Source: Parelaphostrongylus tenuis (taxonomy: Eukaryota; Nematoda; Chromadorea; Rhabditida; Metastrongylidae). Taken from it: DNA of 64,000 nucleotides. The first letter of the stretch is position 1, and each line of letters starts with the position of its first letter. The stretch spans positions 1-64,000 of the forward strand of contig JAHQIW010004424.1 of the NCBI GenBank assembly GCA_019055375.1. The letters run 5' to 3'. Below are positions 1 to 12,000 of the stretch, one piece after another. The position numbers and the translations under genes were made by a program. Below the pieces are notes generated by a model that saw nothing but the letters and a program-made list of their open reading frames with translations, did not search any database and was not told the origin of the DNA.

Positions 1-3000
1 AAAAGAATGCCATTATTCCGCTGACCTTCTCTCCTATTCCGGCAATCTGTACTCTGACGCTGAGATAGTATCGTGTTATCGGCATTCGATATGCATTCGG
101 GATTGGAACCATCCACCTGAGCAATATAACTTAGGAATAGCTATGTCTGTTAATAAACATTATAAGCTCAAGAGACTCTTCATTGATCGCAACAGATAAC
201 AAAACACTGGATTTTTTCAGCCTCAACAGTTTCATCTCCATTCAACTGACCGACCGCATTACTCCATTTGAAATGTATGCTCCGGAGCTTGTGAAACAAC
301 CCATCTTCACCGTACCCTTTTCATTGCACCTGTAGTAATACGATCCTTCTCTCCATTTCAAGTCTGAAAAGCAAAACTTTCTTGTTGGCTATCTATTCAC
401 AATAGTACTGCGCTTTATTTCAGAATCAATTGGTGCTTTCACATCGGCATCGATTTGTCTCGTATTTCTATGTCACAGATAAGAAAAATTCAGACTGCGA
501 AAGAAAATCCCGGACTATTGATATGCTATCCAGTCTTCAAGACCTTGCATAAGCAGAGAGGATGGGACTGCAACAATGATCATTATAACATGACCCTGAC
601 CTTTACCATCTCTGATATTTTTACAGTTCATGGTGACATTTCCGTTCGCATTCTTCTTACATTCGACACTAGATCCAGCCACCTGAGTAATGCAACTTCA
701 GAATAGGTATGTGTGTTGATAAAAATTAAAACTCCAGAAAAACTGTTCCTCTGGCTGTGAAAAATATGAAAACACCAAATCATCTTCTCAGCATCAATTG
801 CTCATATGTATCCAACTAACCGACTTCACTTCTCCAACTGGAATGTATGTTTCTTGTGGCGCGACACACCCTGTGATCTTCACACCGTTTCACCACAGAC
901 ATACTGAAGTGAATCTTCTACCCATTTCGAACCTAAAACACGAAATATAATACATTTTACTCCCCACTCTCATGGTAAAGTCGCCCATTTCAAAAGCGAC
1001 TATTGTCTTCCGCAACATCTTTGCGATATCTGCAGAGTGCATTGTTAGGAACGGGAATCACTATGACTTCTTGAGGACATCCTCAACTAATAATCAAACA
1101 TTTGTAGTTCAAATCATTGCTCGAACAAACGAAATCTTAATGAAGAAAGATGAAATGGATACCTCTCTTCCTCATTCCATTGCTATCTTTGCATATCGTA
1201 ACACCAGAGTTACCGGGAACCGGTATTTTGGATTGGTTGTCGAGAACGCGTATGTTAGGTAGACCGTTTGAATTCCTCTCACAGAACAAATTGTACCCAT
1301 TGACCTAAACCAGACAAATTAGTATTAAATTACCTTATAACAAACTAGGAAAGTGAAAGGAATTTTTTCTTCAATCCAGAAGAAAAACGAAAGGAGTTTT
1401 TTCTCAGCGTCAACTTGTTCATCTGTTTACAACTAACCGGCCTTAATTCACCAACTGGAATCAATACTCCGGATGCTGCGACACAACCCGTGGGCTCCAC
1501 ACCGTTTACATCACAGCTTAAACTGATCGATCCCTCTGTCCAATTCAAACCTGAGAAGAAAAACTTCGCCATTTGGTTTTTTCTTCACTATGGTACAGCA
1601 ACTTTTTCCAAGATCATTTACTGTCTATGACAGGAGCGTCATTTTATCTTGGCTATAGAGTCTTACAATTATGGGAATTTATGACTATGAATAGATGTAC
1701 TCGGCCACTAATATTCTGGAGGTCATTCAAGCTTTGTATGGATACAGCTAGTAAACTAAAGGCAAGAGGTTCAATTCGTACTTCTGCTACCATCACCGTT
1801 CCTATTCTCACACTGCATTTTTAAATTGCCGTCCGCATCCTTCGTACATTTGACATTGAAGTTGTCCACCTGCGCAACACAACTTCACAATAAGTATGTG
1901 TAGTGTTAAACAAAAAACTCCTTCTATGTAATATATTTGCGAACTGTCTCTTTATATACAAAGCTTGCGCTTGACATTTTCTTTGAAAACGATGGCTGAA
2001 ATTCCGACATTTTTGCCTTGTAAAAGTCTAGAAGTATTCTAACATGCCATATCTTATTATTCTGCCCATTTTTCGTACATGCTGAACAAATTATAGAGAA
2101 TCAGGAGAAAACAAATATATGTAATTTGCTGATTTAACCGCTTGTGTCTGTTTTGAAGGAGTGTCCAAGCTGTTGAATTCCTGGTGTTCAGAAAAATATT
2201 TTACCGAAGTTAAATGTTTGACACTGGTTCAGCGACTGGCACCGAGCCTAGCCATTTCCTTCATCTCAGGTGGAAGGCGCATTTCCCAGATGAGTACTTT
2301 TCAGTTACACGTACTTTGTTTCGAGTCCTTGGAAAAAAAAAACCATTTCTGGTAAGTTTCAATGTCCATTCCTTAAAAGGACTGAAAAATGGTACGTGTA
2401 CTTTGCTACTACTTAGCTTCATAATCTGTATTTCTTTTCTTCAAGTACGTGCGTATCCTCTTCTATTTCCTTTATACCATGCTGCCGCCAAAGCCTCTTA
2501 GAATGTACTGCGCCAACACGGAACGATTAACAATCAATGAGTTGAAGAAGGCGGTTTATGTCAGTTATCTTGGAGAGAATTCCCCTTCAAGGACAACTAG
2601 CGGCGTACTTGAAAGGGTTTAGCGCGAAAACCGTCGCCGATGTGAGTGCTATAAGAAGTTGTCGGCTGAAAAAAGCTCCTTTTATGCTCAAAATTGTGCT
2701 AAAAGACAAATACTAGTTGTCTTGAATGTGAAACGTTTTCTGCTCGAAGTCTTATGATTCCGCACATCTTTCTAGCTTCCAGCGATATTACGTAGTTGCT
2801 GTTTGTAATCAAGAAACAGATATTTCATAAGTATTCATTGTATCTGTATTGCAATGATTGTATTATCGTATTATTTCAAATGTACTACTTGCTTTTGCTT
2901 TAACGTTATATGTGAATATAATATGTTGTCATGAGTTACATATTTTTGGAAACTGTTTTATAAACTGCAGATTGTTGAATAAGGGTGTAGAACAAATTAT

Positions 3001-6000
3001 GTAGGTTGATCGCTCGTGTTAAGGTATCACTACATGGGTTATGGTGTGATTTGGCGTGCCAAGGATTCGAGTATATTATAGTGAAAACACAAAGAACAGA
3101 CGTGATAGGTGGGGGCGGGCGAGGGTCGGAGTCTGACATGCCCCTGGGCCTGTGGAAGGTAGCCGGTTAAGTAGTCATTCGATAGCTTGGACCAGCACAA
3201 TTTGAAAAGTGTTTTTAATCTCGAAAAGGCTTTATTAATGCGCCGAGACAGCAAAAGTAAAATTCTGTTTTCATTCAAACATTTCTTCCTGACCAAAGCT
3301 TCTCATACAGACTTTTGATAATTAACCGATAGATCAAATCTCGCAAATCGCTTTCAAAACGAACTTCCTAGTGAACTGTAGTAGCCAGAAGAGGATTGGG
3401 TTTGGAAAAACTGGACAACCTCCGCTATCGGCGCCCTGTTTCGACCCTTCAGAAAAAACTGATTTTTTTAGTCGTTTCTAATATCCAATCGCTTCATTAT
3501 TATGATATAAAATTTTCTTTCTCGTTCAAACACCAAACTTTTTCTTCAGACTTTTGGTAAGTATTCGGTAGGTTGAGTTCCTGAAACTCCAACAATGTAC
3601 TTGGTTCTCAAAATTGATTTCTTAATGCGATGTAACAGCCAAAAGGAGAATGGGTTCTACACTCGGCGATCGAGGTGTTTCTTAACCAAAGTGGCTGTGC
3701 TTGTAACATCGCTAAAAAGTCTATGGACTAAGTGCAAGCTTCAATCGGTGACCTTTCTCGCGCAAACGTTCGGTTCGTAACACTCCAGGTTTTAGTAGGA
3801 ACATTTTTAGTACTTGATGACGCATTAAAGGATAAAGGATAAAGCTCTCGGCGTTGATCATGCATTGATGGATGCGCCATGCATTCGACTTCAAATTTTA
3901 ACTTCGTTTGGAGTGATGAAATGCACATCTGGCCTATACAATGACTCGCGGTAGCCTCCCGCTGTATCGAGTCAGTGCTGCTTATTCTGTTAGACAAGTC
4001 TGAGACCAGTCTGATGCCAATTTACCGACCCCGGAGATACGGATGGCTTGATGAGCCATGAGCGCAATATCAGTCATCGACCAAGCCCGATTTTCTTAAG
4101 GCTGTTATAGCGCATTAAGGATTCCGTTTTGAAAACCAAAGTTTACTGCGAGGTTTTAGAAACAATCGATTTTATGGATTAATTTTGATCTAACAGCCGA
4201 AATCCATCGACTGAAAAGTGCTGATGAACCAGTGTCATTGTAAACTGTGCCATCACCACATACGTCTCCCTCCTTGCTACAATGCAGGGCTTAATGTGGA
4301 GCGGGGGTCACTGACGAGGAGGTCGAAACCTGTGAAACACTGGTGCATGGCCCTGGCGTACCAACCTCGTTTAGGCCTTAGACATTCTTTTTTGGAATTA
4401 TTTTGAATGTTTACTGTGACGTTTCAGAAACAGTCGATCTTATGGAAAAACCAAAGCAATTGTTGGAATCCTTGAGACTTGATCTATTGATCTGCTCTCA
4501 AAGGTGTGAAGAAAATGCTCTGGTCGGTGACAAATGTTTATTTGAGGAACAACATCTTACTTTTGCCATTTCGTCGCAATAGTATGGCCTTTTTGAAAAC
4601 AAAGTACACTAATATAATTCGATTCTAGCTATTGAATCATTTGTAGAACATTGAAAACGACCCAAAGTATATGTTTTTTCTGAAGGATCGAAACAGGATA
4701 CGGATACGGAAAAGTACCCTTAGATGTCATCCAGTGCTCTACTGTCGATACATAGAAGAGATAAGAAAATGTTCCGCGTAGTTGGATAAATAGCGAGAGT
4801 ATATTATGTTCACACCAAAGAAGCCTGGAAGGAACTGATTCCCATCTCGAACATCCGAATATGATTTCAAAACTGGCCACATTATGACATGTATTTCAAA
4901 GCTGGGCGTTAGAAACTCAATAAGGAACTTCCTTATTCCACACATACGAAAACACTTATCTGAAATGTGCATCGAACAGCTACAAGTGTTTGAACATCAA
5001 ATAGATTGCCGAAGAAAGTCACCATAGTTTGTACCACAAATACTAGCCGTCTCAAGTCGCTGCGAAAGAGCAGGCACTGACGTTAGGTGGAAAAGGAGAA
5101 AATCCCGTAACGACGACTTAGTTAAGAAGATACCATTGAAAATATCCTTCATAAAAAACGAAGTAAACGCATATATTAAAGGTTACCTGAAAAAACAGAG
5201 GCAAGGGCAATATTGCAAGATTTATAAAAGGTACATACAACACATTACTCGCCAGTTGGCTAGGATTTTTTAGAATGAAGTTAATGTGCAGTAGATTATT
5301 GCGTGATCTTGACAAGAGACGGGAGAGTGGATTAGTTGAGGTACAATATATGTCAACTCATGTCAGAGATGTGGTGATGGATGTGCAGGAGAAACGCGCA
5401 GTTTTGTGTCCGCATAGAGCAGCATTTAGATTGAAAGTCGAAAAGTCGCGCAAGAACCACACTAGAGACACATAGGACAGAAAGGCACAATAGAAATGAC
5501 TCCACAGTGACACCAAGATCGTGGGGCAGGAGTCGAAACGTCGGCTCGTATAACTCTCGAGGAAGTATTCTATAAATTTGAAGAACCCAGATGCATAAGA
5601 TGAGAGCGTCTGAACATATCAAATCATATGGTCCCTCATCTTAAACCCATTTCCTGGTCTGTACAAGGTTCATTCACCGTGTGTGACTACAAAACGGTGG
5701 CCTGTTCCAATTGGATAGTTCAATGGTGCGATATTTCTGTGACAGAAATCTGAATCGAAATGGTATTAGACTTTTAAGTCCTTTTCCGCTATCGGACAGG
5801 AAAGATCTCTTTGCTGAACAAAAACTTTCTATAAGGGTGTTAGCAGTCAGTGAAAAGACAAAACTTCGAAGAAGTGCCTTGTATAAATTGTTTGAGAAGT
5901 CTTTTTAACAGCGGTGTAACATCAAAAGTAATTATGTGTAGACGTGCTGTGCGATTCCATTATCAACACGTGTATATTTCGCCAGACAAAGCTTTCTTCT

Positions 6001-9000
6001 AAGCAGTTATTAATGGTCAAACGGCGCAAGTTTTGGAACGTTCTTCATTTGCTTTTTGAAAAAGCTCTCTAACAGCGCTGCAGCACTCAAAATAAAATTG
6101 CGTTCAACACGCATCACGTGTTACCGCACGGATTTTCGTTATTTGCTTGGAAATTTATTTCCTGTTTTGCAGCGAATTCCGAGTTTTTCTACGCTGAAGG
6201 TGTAAAAGACACCCTGATCTGTCTTTTTTAGGCTCAAATTTTCAACTGTTTATTTTATCTTATCATCCAGAGCGCCTAATAGCCTATGCTTAAGCAGCCT
6301 ATGCTTATGCATCAATATGAACCTATAGAAGAAATTTTGTAATGTCATAACATGTGCTTATGTGGAGTTTTCTTTTCAAAGTGGCGAAAAAATCTTGGTT
6401 ATGAATAAAAAAATGCACGCCAAATGTGAATCGCGCCTGCGTGATCTATTGATTGCAGCTACTGATCCAGGGTCTCCACTCACCCCAGCCGACAAAATGA
6501 GCGATGTATACAAAGTTGAATCTGATTTTACCTGACACTCTGGAGTCAAACGGTTTCAGGAAATGCAAGTAGAGCGTCGAAATTGTGGAATCTCAGGTTA
6601 CCTGGTTCTTATAATTAAAGGGAAAAGCTCCACTCTACAAGGAAAGCGCATGTGTGAAACACAGTTTAATTTTGCTATGGCACCGTAGAAGAACTTTTTT
6701 AGAGAGCAAACAAATCTTTAGATTTTCCAGAATTTGAGCTACCAAAGGATTATTAACAGTCTGAAGAAAAAGTTTAGCTCTGCGAAAAGAGGTGCCATAA
6801 CAAAATAGACGCGATGAAACGTGTAACGCATGTGAAACCCAATTTTATTATTAGTGCTACAGCGCTGTAGAAAGGCCTTCTCAGGAAAAAGTAAAAAAGA
6901 CAATTCCTCGAGATTTGAGCTTCCGATTCATTATTAAAAGTCTGATGTAAAATCTTTGTCCAGCCAAACATTTTCTTCCACAATACTTATCCAATAGTGA
7001 TGAAAGAATCGACTTTCGTTACATACACAAAAAATAACAAATCAGATATGGCATGATTTGGAAAACCAAGACTCTGATCGAAGGCGAAATTGTCGAACGT
7101 TCGCCATCGATTCTGAAGAAGTTATAAACTTTGCGCGAAAGTTCCATAAAGAACCTTGTGTTAACGAAGTATATCGAAAATCATTCCTTCAATTTACTAC
7201 TGTTTCTTCCATGACTCAAAATAACAGAATAGCAAATATATTCAGCGTTAACAGTCATCTGACCCCAACTAACCATCTTTATTTCTCCAACTGAAATAAA
7301 TGTTCCGCGGGGTGCGAAACAGCCTACGGGCTCCACTCCATTGCTACCGCATCTAAATTGACGCCATCCTTCCTTCCATTCCGAACCTTAAAAAAGTATT
7401 CTACATCTTGTTTCCATCTCCGTTATAATACACTGACTTGCTCCTAAGCCATCTAACGTCCATCAAAACTGCGGTGAGCTATTCTACGATAAAGTTTCAG
7501 AGACAAGGAATATGGACTGTCAACGTAATTTGTCGGCGACAAAGTAGTGTATCTGCAGATTGTAGTACCATGGACGGGAATTACTATGACTTCTCACACT
7601 TCAGCCTACACGCCATGTGATCTGTTATGGGCTCTTGTGCAGCGCGATACACGTGTATTGGTCTTGCCACCTCGTCAGTCGAGCAGGCGCTCTCCGCCTA
7701 TAGCCAGTCCTCTTGAGGGCTCCTACATCGCCTCTCAAAGATTGTTTAGAGAGGAACCGAGAGAATGGCCAAAGACGGAGAGCGCCTGCTCGACTGACGA
7801 GCTGCAAGGCCGAAACACGTATATCGGGCTGCACAAGAGTCCATAATAGACCACATGACATGAAGGCCGGAACCATGCTCATGAGATACATTTGATTTTA
7901 AGCGTGGTCTCAAGAAACCATCTAGAAAAACGGTACACTATAACTTCTTATGAACGTCTTGAACTATTGCTCGACCATTTAGGCTCAATTTCTTGCTTAG
8001 GACGAGGGTTCGTGTTGTGGAAAGATAATCAAACGGATACCTTGAACTCTCTGTTGTCCTTCGCCATCTTTGCATTTTGTATTACCAGATTTACCAAGAA
8101 CGTGTATCTTAGGTAGACCGTTTGGGCCCTTTTCACATTGCATATCGTAGCCATTGACCTAAACTAGGCAAATTAGTATTCTATTTCGTAGCAGTAGGCC
8201 TAAAAACTGGGAGAAATTTGTCTTTCATTCAGACGATATATCAAAGCATATTTTTCTCACCGTCAAATTTCATTTCTGTCCAACTAACCGACTTCACTTT
8301 TTCAAGTAAAATGTCTATTCCGGAAGCCGTGACACATCCCGTGGGCTCCGTACCCTCTCCATCGCAACTTAAACTGATGGATCCCACTGTCCAATCCAAA
8401 CGTGAGAGGAAAAACTTCGCAATCAATCTCTTCTTTGCTATGGCGACTTTTCCAAGATTCATTGTCTATAACAGTGGCATCATGGTCTACTTTGACATAG
8501 AATGTCAAAAATGAGAGGAATTGAGACTTTGATTGAAAACCCTCAGCTGTTAGCTTTATAATTTCCGTTGAAGGTGATGTCATGGTAGAGTGAATCAATC
8601 TAATTGTAGCAAACATGATCAAAATCTTACATTGATCCTTATCACCGAATCTATCTTCACACTGCATCCTTAGATTGCCGTTCGCATTCTTATTACATTT
8701 GACAGTAAACCGGGCCACCTGATCAACACAACTTAACATTAAGCATGTGCATTGGCAAACATAAATATTCAGTAGTTAGATCGTCGTTGATTGGCAGTTC
8801 TTATCCTCCTCACATTGGACATTGAAAGCATTTACCTAGTCAACACAACTCAAACGTGAGTATATGCAGTAAAAATACTCTAACTCCAAAACTATAGCCT
8901 CAAAAATGGAGAAAAAATCAAATTTAAATTCTTCTCAGCGCCATTGGTTCATCTGCATAGAACTAACCGTCATCGTTTGTCCAATTGGAATGTACGTGTC

Positions 9001-12000
9001 GGGTGGTATGACGCAGGTTTTAGGCTCCGGCTTGCCGTTTGAACCACATCTTACCAAACTATATGTTTCTATCCATTCCGAACCTGAAAAGAATGTTTTA
9101 CATTGCAAGCTCATTTCTGCTATACTAAAATGACTTTTCTTAATGACGTCTTGATATTAAAGGTTTATAGTGACTGTAAATGAAAGATATTAAATATTAA
9201 TAGTCCATAAGCGACTCATGTTTATACATGGGCAGAGAGTTGAGAATGCAGCATGAGCGGATACATGTTTACCTAGTTCTCTATCACGTTCTTCGTTATC
9301 TTTACACGTCGTCGTTATATCGCCGTTTCCACTTTCCACACATGCGATGCTTGAACCATCCACCTGAGCAGCACAACTTAAGAATAGTTGTATGCATTGA
9401 TAAACACGAAAAGTCCTCAAGATATAGTTTTAAACGGCGAATCAAATTAAACTGAGTCTTTACCATAGCGTCATCACTTCGGCAGTAATCAACTTACCGA
9501 CGTCGTTTGTCCTCTTGGAATATATGTTCCTGATGTTGTGAAACAACCCGTGACGTTCAAGTGCCCTCCTTTACAGCTATAACCGTAAGATTCATCTTTC
9601 CACTCCAAAGCTGAAAGGAGATATTTCACATTCCGTTATATTAGTATGGTATCGTGAGTTGTCACGCAACCAACTGTTGTCTATCACGTGAAAGTGTAAA
9701 ATATGAAGAATATCAAAACTGTCAATAAAAGTATTCAAGGAGGAAGTTGTCATTCTTTAAGTTTTTGTACGAGCGAAAAGACTGGGACTGTAGTAGATAT
9801 TCATGAAGTTTTACCTTTATTACTATCACCGTTGATATTTGTACACTGCGGCGTAACAGTGCCGTCTGCATTCTTGTTACACCATTCGACATTGAAATCA
9901 TTCACCTGAGCGACACAACTTGAGATTAAGTATGTCCGCTGAGAGATATCAAAACTTCAAAAGACTGTTTTATTGAATGTAAAATAATTAATCAATCCTG
10001 AATCATTGCAAGCTACACATGAGCTTCTGGTACAACACCAGGGAGCTGTAAACATGCATGGCTTGTCGATTGAGCAGTTCATGGTCCTGTTAAAAGAGTG
10101 CCTGAACTGCTCAATCTTCAGATGGTCCGGGAAGTATTTCGCACAAATCAGAGGGCTGGCAATGGGGCAGCGACTGGCGCCTAGCCTAGCGATTGCCTTT
10201 ATGTCGAAAGTAGAAGCACCAGTGATGGATCTCCGGTCATTACTCTACTGTAGGTATATAGATGACTGTTTGGTTATCTGCTCCACTCAAGAGGAGCTAG
10301 ATAATTGCTTTAGATTGTTGAATGAACAGTCAGAGTATATAAAGTTTACCCGTGAGATACCAAAATATCATTGGCTTCCTTTCTTGAACGTGCAATTAAG
10401 CTTAAGCGAGAGCGGCTACATCACAAAGTGGTACCGGAAGCCAAGTAGTAAGAATATCCTGGTTCACTATCTCTCATCTCATCCCTCACATACGAAAAAG
10501 GCGCTAGTAAAGAACATGTTTCGAACAGCAGCCAGCGTATGTACTGGGGAGGACCAGCGAGTAGAATCCGTGAAACTGGCTCGGGAAATAGCCACTTCTA
10601 TGGATATGAATTTGTAGCCCCTCGGCTTAGGTTTAGAGGAAATAGTGCGCCTTCGAACGAAATCTCGAATGAAAGGGAAATCCCGTTCATACTCCCGTTC
10701 TTTTCAAATGAGATTAGTACAGCTATAAAACGCTGTTTGAAAAGGGCGGGTTTAGAGTAATCGGTGGCTCATTGAAATACCACCGAATACTCTAAAACGC
10801 CAACTAGTTCGCAACCGCTTATATGACCGTCTCTGTATAATGAAAGATTGTAAAATATGCCCTAACGGCAGAGACGGTGATTGCTCGAGCGTAGGTACAG
10901 TCTACCTAATCTCTTGCAAAGCGTGTAGCGATAAATATATTGGCGAAACGGTAGGCCGCTCTATGCCCGCATAGAACACCTAGCTGATAAGCGTCTTAAA
11001 AGACGGAACACCCCGCTAGGGACGCATAGAGAACAGAAACACAACGAAGCTGATTTTGAGATTGAAGTCACCATCCTTGCGCAGGAAAACCAAAAACATC
11101 AGCGCGAAAACTTCTTGAAGCACTTTGGATTAATACCACCAATCCAACTATGAACCGCAGGGAGGAATGCCTTGTTATCACACGTGATTTTAGTCAGTAT
11201 ATAAAACTGTTATTTTGATGGGTAAGGTGCATTACGAGCCTATGTGATCTCCTTGCGGTGGTCTCCACTTAAATCATTCAGTGGAACACATATAAAAAGC
11301 GGTGAGTATGTTGAGAGTTGATTTTGTGCTTGATGCGATTGAAATCTAGGTCTGGTGATTTTTTCTAAGGGAGTATTGGAGGTGTTTGGCTTATTGGATT
11401 GCGGAAAATTTGACCTTTCCAGGCTCTGAAGAAGGCGAACTGCCGAAACGTCAGCTGTGAATAAATTTTATTGTAACACCTCGTGTTTTGCTTTAAGAAG
11501 AAAAACAGTAATTATATTGAAGCATGCCGAGGTTAATAGACAGTCGGTCTTGGGAATCCTGAATCTTTTTTTTTTCAGTGTCAGCGGTTTATCTGCATAG
11601 AACAAACCTTTTTTGACTCTCCAAATGGAACGTATGTTTCAGCTACTGTAACACCCATGGTCATTACACCGTTGTCAGTGCATTGCAACTGATACAATCC
11701 TTGTTTCCATTCCGTACCTGAAAAATCTATTTCATTTTTTACCTTTCTCGGTATCCCCTAGGAGCTCACTTCAGCTTAGTTTTCCTCATATTAACATCGA
11801 ATCATTTCCGCATATTGAAGTGTCAAAAGCTAGGGATATCATGATATGAAGAAGAGTTTTTGATTAATAATAAGCTAATTGACATTCGAGTTCGTATATG
11901 ATACAGGGCCTGGGACTAGCATAGGCAAGTACGTTCACCTTGATCTCTATCCTGTCCTTCCCTATCTTTACACTGCAACGTTGCATTGCCGCTTACAATT

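Larger units (their letters stand above)
1870..7273. other. 5.4 kb intron of the cassette gene filled with repeat debris
   Basis: No cassette exon is present here. It holds a decayed Penelope-like reverse transcriptase piece (2,155-2,300), a SINE copy (3,820-4,085), a hairpin-bearing repeat (4,110-4,440), a relic of a PLE 3' motif (5,520-5,555) and dispersed-repeat units (6,600-6,990). Short open frames in this stretch show no family signature. Confidence 0.6.
7598..7935. mobile_element. Foldback element with two inverted hammerhead motifs
   Basis: The arm at about 7,600-7,700 and the arm at about 7,770-7,870 are inverted copies sharing CATGTGATCTGTTATGGGCT-like, CGATACACGTGTAT-like and GTCAGTCGAGCAGGCGCTCT blocks. 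An outer segment ends near 7,930 (GTGGTCTCAAGAAA). No transposase is present, so it is non-autonomous. It lies in an intron of the cassette gene. Relatives are at 51.3-51.7, 58.0 and 61.4-61.7 kb. Confidence 0.65.
9985..11500 (+). mobile_element. Penelope-like element, 5'-truncated
   Basis: The copy contains RT motifs 3 onwards (10,006-10,617), a frameshifted linker, a GIY-YIG endonuclease region and a 3' terminal motif near 11,422-11,456. It is inserted on the plus strand in an intron of the minus-strand cassette gene, between cassettes 20 and 21. Confidence 0.8.

Noticed and set aside
5960..5985. CAACACGTGTATATTTCGCC as another hammerhead
   Set aside because: No CTGANGA core or stem I partner is present on either strand.
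7500..7620. Region CTGCAGATTGTAGTACCATGGACGGG as an extra exon A
   Set aside because: It lies at the edge of the foldback arm, on the wrong side of a splice site, and lacks the cysteine pattern.
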